A stretch of 5,944 nucleotides of DNA, taken from positions 1 to 5,944 of the forward strand of contig SHWK01000067.1 of NCBI GenBank assembly GCA_009693885.1, in the 5' to 3' direction. This document shows positions 1 through 5,944 of this stretch, one piece after another (within the stretch, counting starts at the first letter, position 1; each line of letters begins with the position of its first letter). The position numbers and the translations under genes are program-made. Source of the stretch: Rickettsiales bacterium (lineage in GTDB: Bacteria > Pseudomonadota > Alphaproteobacteria > Rickettsiales > UBA1997). The notes below the pieces were generated by a model. It saw only the letters and a program-made list of their open reading frames with translations. It searched no databases and had not been told where the DNA came from.

Positions 1-49
1 AACAGATATGAATCGAGAGCAGCAATACTCATTCTTCAATTCGAAAAAA

Positions 50-1660
50 TTAAAAGGCAAATAATACACCAACTAGGCCAACATAGCCTTTATTGTCAAA
101 AATTTGTTTCGTGGCAGTTGATGCAATATCTGAAGCATGCGGCTGATTTGAAGTAAATTTAAATTTTGTCACTTCAATATATGGCATAAGACCGCGCGCC
201 ATTTTGTAATCAATACCAAAAGATTGTGCCTGATATTTGTTTTTTTGAAAATTACTGGAGATTGTTGTGATACTGAAAGCAATTGGGCCAAATTCATAAG
301 CGAGACCAGTTGTATAATATTTGGCGCCCGCGAATTTTTTGCCTTTTGTGATTGGATCACTGCAATTTTGTGCGGCCAGAGTTTGTTCTGAGTTATAATC
401 GCAAGAATAGATTCCTTTATTTTGTTGTAGTGAAGTACCCCAATAACCGTAAGATCCACCGATGGTGAAGCCGAAATAAGTAACCATGATTCCCGCATCA
501 TAAGAATTTAAGCGATCGCGGATTATTGCTCCATCAACGGTTGTAGCGGCTTTTGAATTTTGGAATTGGCCATTTTCACCCGTCACCGAAGTAGCGAAAC
601 CAAGATTGCCGATATTGTTAGAATAATTTAAGGCCCAACTCACAACATTTTTTATATTGCCAGCATTGTTGCCATTAATAACTGCTGAGGTTCCTGTGTT
701 TCCGGTATCTGGGGTAAAACTGCCACCAAGTTGCCAACCGTTGATTCTTGGTGTGTAATAGCTGATTTTTGTGGCGTCTTCCATTTGTCCAAAAGAACCG
801 TTTTTGATTCCTAGGCCGTTATTTACAACGTTATTTCCAGTAATCAGGCTATTATTATTGAAGCTACCATGAACTGCTGGATTAGCATTATTGTTGTAAT
901 TACCATCTGAATTAGTGATTGAAGTGCCGTTATAAAAGCCTTTTGCATATCCACCATGCCCAACTGGAGATTGCGGGATTAAAATGAAGCGCGGCATTTT
1001 AACATTGGCGCAATTGGCTACAGCAGTTCCTACGCCACCTTGACAAACCGCGACACCGCCTGCATTTTCAACTTGCGTTGAGTGCGCCAACATTGGCGTG
1101 TTGATATATTCGAGATATTTACCGTTAATACCACCAGCGGCACGAGCAAAAACTGAGGGCCCTACTTTCATTTTTTGATTGGCTGCGAGGTTGTTACCAA
1201 ACTCGAATTTTCCGGCTTGAGATTCAGTGAAAATAAATGATTTATCAGCGTTAAAACCATTGCCGCGACCGTTGGGTGTGGTATCTGCTTCAAGCTCAAC
1301 AATTGCACCATATTTTAATCCCGAATCAGAAATTGCTCCAACTTTGATGTAAATTTCAGAATCATTAGCAAAGTTAGTTTTGCTCGAATAGCGATTCGGG
1401 GTTCCGTAAAATTCTGTAGCGTCGGTTAAGGTAGCGTGAGTATTTTGACCATCTGCATCTACAGGCGTATCGGGAAGGCGATCTTTTGAATAGGCCTTGC
1501 TTTGTGAAGCATGTTCAGCTGCAAAATTAATAAAACCACCCACTGTAACAACTGGAGTATTGGGGCTTTGGAATAATTCATTAGGAATACTTTGCGCTAA
1601 AGCCGCGTTTGAGGTAAATAGCAAAGCAAAAATGACTTTTGATATATTTTTTTTAATCAT
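50..1660 (-). CDS. Outer-membrane porin (Gram-negative porin family, 536 aa)
   Basis: This is predicted to be a secreted beta-barrel channel of the outer membrane, allowing passive entry of small solutes. The N-terminus is a textbook signal peptide: lysines at 3-4, a hydrophobic core at about 9-16, and an A-L-A cleavage motif at 20-22, giving a mature protein of about 514 residues. The mature part opens with a strand-like segment, VTVGGFINF (38-46). The rest alternates short amphipathic strands with Gly/Asn/Ser-rich loops and ends in GVLFAF. A terminal phenylalanine is the known recognition signal for the barrel assembly machinery. The segment at 294-319, with TKISYYTP and GWQLGGSFTPDTG, resembles alphaproteobacterial porins. 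Two spaced cysteine pairs (C206/C217 and C420/C433) and an Asn-rich stretch (about 250-290) probably lie in loops. The ATG at 1658-1660 is chosen because the signal peptide starts there; no Shine-Dalgarno sequence precedes it. The gene stands alone and is divergent from folC. Substrate specificity cannot be read from the sequence. Confidence 0.86.
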   Translation of the reverse strand: MIKKNISKVIFALLFTSNAALAQSIPNELFQSPNTPVVTVGGFINFAAEHASQSKAYSKDRLPDTPVDADGQNTHATLTDATEFYGTPNRYSSKTNFANDSEIYIKVGAISDSGLKYGAIVELEADTTPNGRGNGFNADKSFIFTESQAGKFEFGNNLAANQKMKVGPSVFARAAGGINGKYLEYINTPMLAHSTQVENAGGVAVCQGGVGTAVANCANVKMPRFILIPQSPVGHGGYAKGFYNGTSITNSDGNYNNNANPAVHGSFNNNSLITGNNVVNNGLGIKNGSFGQMEDATKISYYTPRINGWQLGGSFTPDTGNTGTSAVINGNNAGNIKNVVSWALNYSNNIGNLGFATSVTGENGQFQNSKAATTVDGAIIRDRLNSYDAGIMVTYFGFTIGGSYGYWGTSLQQNKGIYSCDYNSEQTLAAQNCSDPITKGKKFAGAKYYTTGLAYEFGPIAFSITTISSNFQKNKYQAQSFGIDYKMARGLMPYIEVTKFKFTSNQPHASDIASTATKQIFDNKGYVGLVGVLFAF

Positions 1661-1716
1661 CGATATATTTTGAAAGCTTGATTTTATTGATGCCAGAATA
1701 ATAGTATTATAAATTT

Positions 1717-1733
1717 AAATTAGCGATTAATTT
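1717..1733. repeat. Short inverted repeat in the porin/folC spacer
   Basis: Arms AAATTA (1717-1722) and TAATTT (1728-1733) are perfect 6-bp inverted repeats separated by GCGAT. The left arm coincides with one candidate -10 of the porin promoter, so it could be an operator. It may equally be a chance product of the AT bias. Confidence 0.2.
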
Positions 1734-1749
1734 TACAAATTTCAAACTA

Positions 1750-1765
1750 AAAAAATTAATTTTTT
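1750..1765. repeat. Perfect 16-bp AT-only palindrome upstream of folC
   Basis: The sequence AAAAAATTAATTTTTT is a perfect palindrome ending 4 bp before the folC start codon. It sits where a ribosome binding site would normally be and contains no SD-like purine motif. An A-tract/T-tract of this kind can bend DNA, but its composition is so simple that it may have no specific role. Confidence 0.3.
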
Positions 1766-1769
1766 ATAA

Positions 1770-3092
1770 ATGACTTATCTTCCGCATTGGCCAATTCCAT
1801 CCAGCTTTGGTAAACGCCAAATTAACTATGAAACAGTTTTTTTGCGAATGGGCGAAGTTTTGCAAAAATTAGATAATCCACAGCAAAAATTGCCACCCGT
1901 AATTCATGTTACGGGCACAAATGGTAAAGGTTCGGTAATAGCATTTTTGGCGGCCATTCTTAAGGCGCGAGGCCTTATCACTCATATTTACACCTCACCT
2001 CATTTGCATGATTGCAATGAAAGAATTGTACTCGCTGGCGAAAAAATCTCGGATAATTTTTTGTTTGAAGTGATGGAGGAGGCTAGAATTGCCGCAGATA
2101 CGACATCTTTAACATTTTTTGAAGGATTTACTATTGGTGCATTTTTAGCTTTTTCTAAAGTGCCCGCAGATGTTCTACTGATTGAATCAGGAATGGGCGC
2201 AAGAATTGATGCAACCAACATTATTGAAAAAAAATTAGCCACAATTATCACGCCAATTTCTTTTGATCATACTGAATATTTAGGTGAATCAATTGCACAA
2301 ATTGCAGTTGAAAAAGCGCATATTATAAGGCCACAAACCCCTGTTATTATTGGCCCACAACCAAAGCAAGCACAAGAAATTATCGAGATAATTGCTCAGG
2401 ATCAAAATGCAACAATGATTCGCTACGATCAAGAATTTTCGATTATTTTAGACGAAGATACTGGTCACTTTGATTTGCGATATTTTGAACATGAGCTATG
2501 CAATTTGCCCTCTCCAGCACTAGTTGGACAACACCAATATATCAATGGATCAATTGCAATTGCCACAGCTTTAACTTTGCCATTTTCAATTAATCAACAG
2601 CAAATTGAACAAGGATTAACTAATGTTTTTTGGCCAAGTCGTTTAGAAAAAATCAGCAATAATTTTAGCAAAAATCCTGATAGTGAAATTTTTATTGACG
2701 GAGCTCATAATCAGTCTGGAGCCTTTGCCTTAGCGCGCTTTATCACAGAAGAAAAATCTAAAGATTCAGCAAAAAATTTGGTAAAAAGAAATTTTATTAT
2801 TTGTGGTTTTACAAAAAATAAATGCAAAAAAGAATTTCTACAAAATTTTGTTGGAGTAGTTGATTATACAATTGCGGTACGAGTTGATGGTGAGCCGAAT
2901 CCTGAAAATGTTGAGATTATTTGTGAAGTTGCCAAGCAAATCGGATTAGCGATAAAGCCTTGCGATGACTTGTTGGATGCGATTTATGATTTAAATAAAA
3001 TAGCTGGTGATGATGCTTATAGAATGATAATTTGTGGATCACTTCATTTGGCGCGCGATGTCAGAAAAATTTTAACTACAAAGTTCAAATGA
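1770..3092 (+). CDS. folC: FolC, bifunctional dihydrofolate synthase / folylpolyglutamate synthase
   Basis: This cytoplasmic ATP-dependent Mur-ligase-family enzyme joins glutamate to dihydropteroate (making dihydrofolate) and/or adds further glutamates to folates. At 440 aa it has full family length. Visible motifs in order are the P-loop HVTGTNGKGS (46-55), TSPHL (75-79) followed by NERI (83-86), ESGMGARIDATN (139-150), DHTEYLG (166-172), the EK of the lid segment (181-182), GQHQYING (253-260), WPSRLE (288-293), the C-terminal-domain motif DGAHN (310-314), and CGSLHLARDV (422-431). The third motif departs from the usual E-x-G-[LM]-GGR-x-DATN: the second glycine of GGR is alanine (A144), and S140 sits where Val or Thr is usual. 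The ATG at 1770 gives the normal N-terminus and has no Shine-Dalgarno sequence. The gene lacks the accD neighbour often seen in other Proteobacteria. Its last 21 bp overlap the convergent acyltransferase gene. Whether it has both activities or one cannot be decided from sequence alone. Confidence 0.95.
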   Translation: MTYLPHWPIPSSFGKRQINYETVFLRMGEVLQKLDNPQQKLPPVIHVTGTNGKGSVIAFLAAILKARGLITHIYTSPHLHDCNERIVLAGEKISDNFLFEVMEEARIAADTTSLTFFEGFTIGAFLAFSKVPADVLLIESGMGARIDATNIIEKKLATIITPISFDHTEYLGESIAQIAVEKAHIIRPQTPVIIGPQPKQAQEIIEIIAQDQNATMIRYDQEFSIILDEDTGHFDLRYFEHELCNLPSPALVGQHQYINGSIAIATALTLPFSINQQQIEQGLTNVFWPSRLEKISNNFSKNPDSEIFIDGAHNQSGAFALARFITEEKSKDSAKNLVKRNFIICGFTKNKCKKEFLQNFVGVVDYTIAVRVDGEPNPENVEIICEVAKQIGLAIKPCDDLLDAIYDLNKIAGDDAYRMIICGSLHLARDVRKILTTKFK

Positions 3093-3848
3093 TTTTTCTT
3101 GCGCCAGATTTAGCTCATTTTCTAATTTTATCTTGAGAAAACCCTCTCCTTCCTTGCTTATTTCACGATCAACAAAAATAAAATCACGACAATAAAAACA
3201 TATTGTTGAGAAAGGTAACGGCAATTTAAATTGATCCCAGCTATTGAATTGTATGAATCTAGAGCATGAATATGAAGATGGCATTATTGCTGCGCCAGAA
3301 ATTTTTGCCATTCCGATAATTTCGCTATTTATTTTTTGATTAGGGCCGCGCGGCCCATCTGGCGTGATTCCAAAAGCTTTACCACCTCTTAATCCGCGCA
3401 CTATTTCTCGCAAAGAATGTAGATTTATACCACGACTTTTTTTGCGGCCATTTTGCGATGAGCCATAAATATTGTAAAAACCAAAAGCCTCCATCACCCG
3501 CCCTACAAATTGGCCATCTCCATGCTGTGAGGCCAAAGTTATAAAACGATAATTTTTATTGGCTTTTTTAATGGCAAATCTTGCGATAAAAGGCATCATC
3601 ATTAAGCGATTATGCCATGATGCAATGATCACTGGCTGCTGCTGTTTTGCAGCTTCTAGATAAGCTTCACAATTGATAAACTTTCTTTTGCTAGAAATGT
3701 AGACAAGCCACATATATCCAACAATAAACCAGCATATTAGATTTTGCGTTAAGGCACTATAAACAAGGCTACGAACGATTTTTTTTGTCTTGGTCTTTAT
3801 ATCATACCATTCAATTTTATAACCAAAAATTTTCCACTTTTTAATCAT
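3072..3848 (-). CDS. DUF374 / LPLAT-family acyltransferase (lysophospholipid acyltransferase-like)
   Basis: This probable membrane-associated acyltransferase belongs to the DUF374 branch of the LPLAT superfamily; members are thought to transfer acyl chains to a lipid or lipid A-type acceptor, but the substrate is unproven. A hydrophobic segment at about 33-52 probably anchors it, with the catalytic part following. Family landmarks are SWHNR (77-81), SQHGDGQ (107-113), YGSS (128-131), TPDGPRGP (162-169), SGAAIMP (184-190) and SWDQFKLPLPFS (203-214). H79 is the likely catalytic histidine; the classical H-x4-D form is not present, which is usual for this branch. At 258 aa it is slightly long for the family because of its N-terminal and C-terminal tails. 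It begins 8 bp after the iron permease stop codon, so the two are likely co-transcribed with this gene second. It overlaps folC tail to tail by 21 bp. The familiar neighbours of this family in alphaproteobacteria (kdtA/waaA, lpxK) are absent from the window. No Shine-Dalgarno sequence precedes the ATG. Confidence 0.9.
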   Translation of the reverse strand: MIKKWKIFGYKIEWYDIKTKTKKIVRSLVYSALTQNLICWFIVGYMWLVYISSKRKFINCEAYLEAAKQQQPVIIASWHNRLMMMPFIARFAIKKANKNYRFITLASQHGDGQFVGRVMEAFGFYNIYGSSQNGRKKSRGINLHSLREIVRGLRGGKAFGITPDGPRGPNQKINSEIIGMAKISGAAIMPSSYSCSRFIQFNSWDQFKLPLPFSTICFYCRDFIFVDREISKEGEGFLKIKLENELNLAQEKSFELCS

Positions 3849-3856
3849 ATTTATAA

Positions 3857-4654
3857 TTATTTTTTTACTAAGCGCAGCGCAATGGTTATTAAGCTAAGAT
3901 TTACAAAATATGCAATGACTTGTAAGCCAGCTGGACGATCAATATATCCGAGGAAAATGTGGAAAAATTTTCCTAAAATACTGGTTTCCAATAAAATATT
4001 TGAGCTATCCCATATTGGATCACCCAGTGCTGGCATGATCTCAGCCCTGATCCAAAAACCAAATGCTTGTGCCATGATTCCTGAAGCGATAAATATTAAA
4101 ATCCAAGTTGTTACAATGAAAAAATATTTGCCGAAAATTTTTAACATACCAAGATAAAGGGTGATACCAAGGGCAAGACCTAGAGCCAAGCCAATAAAAA
4201 GACCAGAAATAATTTTATCAATTGCAACGCCATAGATATAAGAACTATAGCTAAAAAGAACAATTTCAGCCCCCTCGCGCAGTGTAGAAAATAATACTAC
4301 AAACAATAGGCTATAGAGTGGAACCTTGCCATTGACAATGGATTTGCTGAGCTGCTTTAACTCACCAGAAAGTGATTTTGCATGTTTTTGCATCCAGATT
4401 ATTGTCCAAGAAATCATAATAGCAGTGGCCGCAAGAAGTACGCCGTTGAATATATCTTGCCCTAACCCATCGAAAGTTTTAGATATTTGATCGGTAAAAA
4501 ATGCTAAAATTGTTGAGGCTATCAAACCTAGAGCCAAACCACTCGCAATCCATTTGCCGCGACCTTGAATATTTTTTGTTGAGGCAGTTAAGATGCCTAA
4601 AATTAATGATATTTCTAGAATTTCGCGAAAAACAACTATTATAATTTGTAGCAT
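3857..4654 (-). CDS. FTR1/EfeU-family high-affinity iron permease
   Basis: This polytopic inner-membrane iron transporter belongs to the FTR1/EfeU family, which moves iron across the cytoplasmic membrane. Both hallmark R-E-x-x-E iron-binding motifs are intact: REILE at 10-14 in the first helix and REGAE at 126-130 in the fourth. About seven hydrophobic segments can be drawn, near 3-22, 36-54, 69-88, 113-134, 148-170, 176-200 and 244-262. The loop at 212-242, with DSSN, LLETS and GYIDRPAG, matches the conserved end of the family. At 265 aa it is the usual size for the bacterial permease alone. No EfeO-like cupredoxin/M75 protein or EfeB-like DyP peroxidase lies nearby, so either partners are encoded elsewhere or it works alone. 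The start follows from the first R-E-x-x-E motif lying only 10 residues in; the leader has no Shine-Dalgarno motif. It is probably the first gene of an operon with the acyltransferase and is divergent from hemW. Confidence 0.93.
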   Translation of the reverse strand: MLQIIIVVFREILEISLILGILTASTKNIQGRGKWIASGLALGLIASTILAFFTDQISKTFDGLGQDIFNGVLLAATAIMISWTIIWMQKHAKSLSGELKQLSKSIVNGKVPLYSLLFVVLFSTLREGAEIVLFSYSSYIYGVAIDKIISGLFIGLALGLALGITLYLGMLKIFGKYFFIVTTWILIFIASGIMAQAFGFWIRAEIMPALGDPIWDSSNILLETSILGKFFHIFLGYIDRPAGLQVIAYFVNLSLITIALRLVKK

Positions 4655-4671
4655 TGTGGTAGGATTTTTGG

Positions 4672-4706
4672 GTTATCTTGAGATTTTTTAAAATCTACAA
4701 TATCAG
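4672..4706. promoter_or_regulatory. Candidate overlapping divergent promoters of hemW and the iron permease
   Basis: On the plus strand, TTGAGA (4678-4683) is separated by exactly 17 bp from TATCAG (4701-4706). These match the sigma-70 consensus at 5 of 6 and 4 of 6 positions, and a start site near 4713 would leave a leader of about 27 nt before hemW. On the minus strand, TTGTAG (4700-4695) and GATAAC (4677-4672), also 17 bp apart, could serve the permease with a very short leader; this one is weaker. The two would occupy the same DNA in opposite directions and so be mutually exclusive. Confidence 0.38.
4681..4696. repeat. Palindrome in the permease/hemW spacer, possible operator
   Basis: AGATTTT and AAAATCT are perfect 7-bp inverted arms around a TT centre. 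The palindrome covers the spacer of both candidate promoters, a position suited to a repressor controlling iron uptake and hemW together. It does not clearly match the Fur box, the Irr box or the RirA-type iron-responsive operator as I know them, so the cognate regulator, if any, is unknown. As the first transcribed bases would lie downstream of it on both strands, it is unlikely to be a terminator. Confidence 0.35.
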
Positions 4707-4739
4707 GTTATTTGTCTGAACAATAAAAAGAAAGTATAA

Positions 4740-5909
4740 ATGACATCTCTGGACCTTTCGCTTTATATCCACTACCCCTTTTGCAAATCGAAATGCCCTT
4801 ACTGCGACTTTAATTCGCATGTGCGCGACAATATTGATCATACGGCATTTTTACAGGCCTATCAAAATGAAATTGAATTTTTTGCACCGCGTTTGAAGGG
4901 CCGCAAAATTAACACTATATTTTTTGGCGGAGGCACGCCTTCATTGATGCCATTGTCATTGGTGGAGAAAATTCTTACTACAATTTCTAATTGTTGGCAA
5001 CTAGATGAAAGCTGCGAAATCACACTAGAAGCCAATCCAACCTCATTTGAAAGTAGTAAATTTGCTGATTTTAAGAAGGCTGGTATCAACCGCTTATCCA
5101 TTGGGGTGCAGGCCTTAAATGATGCTGATCTAAAATTTTTAGGAAGAGAGCATTCGGCCGCAGAGGCAATTTCTGTGATAAAAAATGCCGCAAAAATTTT
5201 TGAGAATTTTTCTTTTGACTTGATCTATGCAAGGCCGCAACAAACCCTTGAATCATGGTCTTTAGAGCTTCGAGAGGCCTTGCAATTTAACACCAAACAT
5301 CTTTCGCTTTATCAATTAACCATAGAAAAAGGCACTAAATTTTTTAGCGAATTTAAGCAAAAAAAATTCATAATGCCAGATGAAAATCTTGCAACTAATT
5401 TTTATAATCTTACCAATGAAATTAGCGCTAGCAATGGTTTAGAGCTTTATGAAATTTCAAATTACGCAAAAAAAGGCTATCAATGCAAGCATAATTTAGT
5501 TTATTGGCAAGGTGGTGATTATTTGGGAATTGGTGCTGGCGCGCATTCGCGGGTTTTTTTTGATGGAGCAAAAAATCGTAGTGCGATTATGATGCTGCAT
5601 GAGCCAAAACTATGGCTAGAAAAGGCCTTAGCGCAAGGTGCAGCGACTCAAATAGTAGAGGAAATTTCTACAACAGAGACGCTGGAAGAGCTGATTTTAA
5701 TGGGTCTAAGGCTTAAAGAAGGAATTGATAATATAATATTTCAACAATTTTTTAGTAAAAATATCGCTGAAATATTTAATTTTCAAAAATTGCAAAGGCT
5801 TATGGATGAAGGCCTGATTGAGATAAGTGACAAAAACATTAAGATCAGTGATGAGGGTCGAATTTTAACTAATGCTATTATTGTTAAAATCACCGAAGCA
5901 ATTAAATAG
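4740..5909 (+). CDS. hemW: HemW, radical SAM heme chaperone (formerly annotated as HemN-like)
   Basis: This radical-SAM-fold protein binds heme and delivers it to respiratory proteins; it is not a coproporphyrinogen dehydrogenase, although old annotations say so. The [4Fe-4S] motif CKSKCPYC (C15, C19, C22) is followed by D23-F24. HemN has a fourth cysteine at position 24 (CX3CX2CXC), so this marks the HemW branch. Further landmarks are YIHYPFC (9-15), the SAM-binding GGGTPS (63-68), EANP (97-100), RLSIGVQ (118-124), DLIYARPQQT (160-169), HLSLYQLTIE (187-196), CKHNLVYW (249-256) and GIGAGAHS (263-270). The C-terminal HemN_C-type domain follows (about 310-389), including EELILMGLRLKEGI (316-329). 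At 389 aa it is complete. Its start is set by the short distance to the iron-sulfur motif. A purine run (AAAAAGAAAG) 6 nt upstream of the ATG is the nearest thing to a Shine-Dalgarno sequence in the window. Its promoter region is shared with the iron permease gene. Confidence 0.95.
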   Translation: MTSLDLSLYIHYPFCKSKCPYCDFNSHVRDNIDHTAFLQAYQNEIEFFAPRLKGRKINTIFFGGGTPSLMPLSLVEKILTTISNCWQLDESCEITLEANPTSFESSKFADFKKAGINRLSIGVQALNDADLKFLGREHSAAEAISVIKNAAKIFENFSFDLIYARPQQTLESWSLELREALQFNTKHLSLYQLTIEKGTKFFSEFKQKKFIMPDENLATNFYNLTNEISASNGLELYEISNYAKKGYQCKHNLVYWQGGDYLGIGAGAHSRVFFDGAKNRSAIMMLHEPKLWLEKALAQGAATQIVEEISTTETLEELILMGLRLKEGIDNIIFQQFFSKNIAEIFNFQKLQRLMDEGLIEISDKNIKISDEGRILTNAIIVKITEAIK

Positions 5910-5910
5910 A

Positions 5911-5943
5911 TTACCACAGCCCAGTACTGCCAATCCTAGAATC
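5911..5943 (-). CDS. Probable 3' end of a convergent gene cut by the window edge
   Basis: On the minus strand, ten sense codons (reading DSRIGSTGLW) run in from the window edge and end in TAA at 5913-5911, leaving 1 bp between this stop and that of hemW. The stretch is noticeably richer in G+C (16 of 35 bases in 5910-5944) than the true spacers of this window, which argues for coding sequence. The tail-to-tail packing resembles the folC/acyltransferase junction. Ten residues are too few to name a family, and an open frame this short can arise by chance. Confidence 0.3.
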   Translation of the reverse strand, partial: DSRIGSTGLW

Positions 5944-5944
5944 A

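Larger units (their letters stand above)
1661..1769. promoter_or_regulatory. Divergent intergenic region between porin and folC
   Basis: This 109-bp spacer is almost entirely A/T and must contain the start signals of both flanking genes unless they are transcribed from elsewhere. For the porin (minus strand), a perfect TATAAT lies at 1711-1706 but lacks a good -35. Alternatively, TTGAAA (1745-1740) is followed after 17 bp by a weak TAATTT (1722-1717). For folC (plus strand), the best pair is TTGATG (1687-1692) and TATAAA (1708-1713), with a short 15-bp spacer. The base composition makes chance matches common, so none of these assignments is firm. Two inverted repeats also occur here (listed separately). 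Confidence 0.35.

Noticed and set aside
1..49. Search for a transcription terminator downstream of the porin.
   Set aside because: I found no stable hairpin followed by a T-run in the porin direction; the only inverted matches are about 3 bp.
2..64. A plus-strand open frame entering from the left edge and ending in TAA at 62-64, which could be the tail of a gene overlapping the porin by 15 bp.
   Set aside because: Another plus-strand frame and one minus-strand frame are also open across the same 49 bases, and composition does not favour any of them. The 20 codons match nothing I recognise, so no gene can be supported.
169..501. A 110-codon minus-strand open frame inside the porin gene.
   Set aside because: It lies wholly within the porin in another frame, has no recognisable domain and no start signal. 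It is a shadow of the real gene.
2000..2251. An 83-codon minus-strand open frame inside folC.
   Set aside because: It is antisense to the conserved FolC motif region, and its composition is explained by the complement of that gene.
3882..4157. A 91-codon plus-strand open frame antisense to the iron permease.
   Set aside because: It overlaps conserved membrane segments of the permease, has no family features, and is a shadow.
4862..5101. A 79-codon minus-strand open frame inside hemW.
   Set aside because: It is antisense to the HemW radical-SAM core, with no independent evidence of coding.
4740..5909. Annotation of this gene as HemN, oxygen-independent coproporphyrinogen III dehydrogenase.
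   Set aside because: The fourth cysteine of the HemN CX3CX2CXC motif is phenylalanine (F24), and the CKHNLVYW and GIGAGAHS segments fit HemW.
1..5944. CRISPR arrays, insertion sequences, tRNA genes, phage genes, toxin-antitoxin or defence systems.
   Set aside because: No regularly spaced repeats, transposase motifs, cloverleaf-like sequences or defence-related domains are visible. Almost all of the sequence is accounted for by five ordinary genes.

Overview
The window is AT-rich (roughly one-third G+C by eye, lower between genes) and compact. It carries five complete, intact protein genes and probably the last few codons of a sixth at the right edge. The gene content suggests a Gram-negative alphaproteobacterium, possibly related to Rickettsiales or another AT-rich host-associated lineage. 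The supporting evidence is an outer-membrane porin with a C-terminal phenylalanine, a DUF374-type acyltransferase, and a HemW with an alphaproteobacteria-like 'DLIYARP' motif. This placement is an inference from protein style, AT bias and tight packing; no rRNA or other marker gene is present.

Layout from left to right. A minus-strand porin (50-1660) is divergent from folC (1770-3092, plus strand) across a 109-bp, extremely AT-rich spacer that must hold the start signals of both. folC meets a minus-strand DUF374/LPLAT-family acyltransferase (3072-3848) tail to tail with a 21-bp antisense overlap. The acyltransferase follows an FTR1/EfeU-type iron permease gene (3857-4654, minus strand) after only 8 bp, so the two are probably one operon with the permease first. 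The permease gene is divergent from hemW (4740-5909, plus strand), a radical-SAM heme chaperone. Their 85-bp spacer contains a 16-bp palindrome around which promoter-like elements can be drawn on both strands. A stop codon on the minus strand 1 bp beyond hemW, in relatively GC-rich sequence, suggests that another convergent gene ends there.

Functionally, the porin and acyltransferase belong to the cell envelope, FolC to folate polyglutamylation, and the permease and HemW to iron and heme use. The permease/hemW pairing is the only arrangement hinting at shared regulation. No tRNA, rRNA, CRISPR array, insertion sequence, phage gene or toxin-antitoxin pair is visible. I see no novel multi-gene system here; the best leads are regulatory or architectural.
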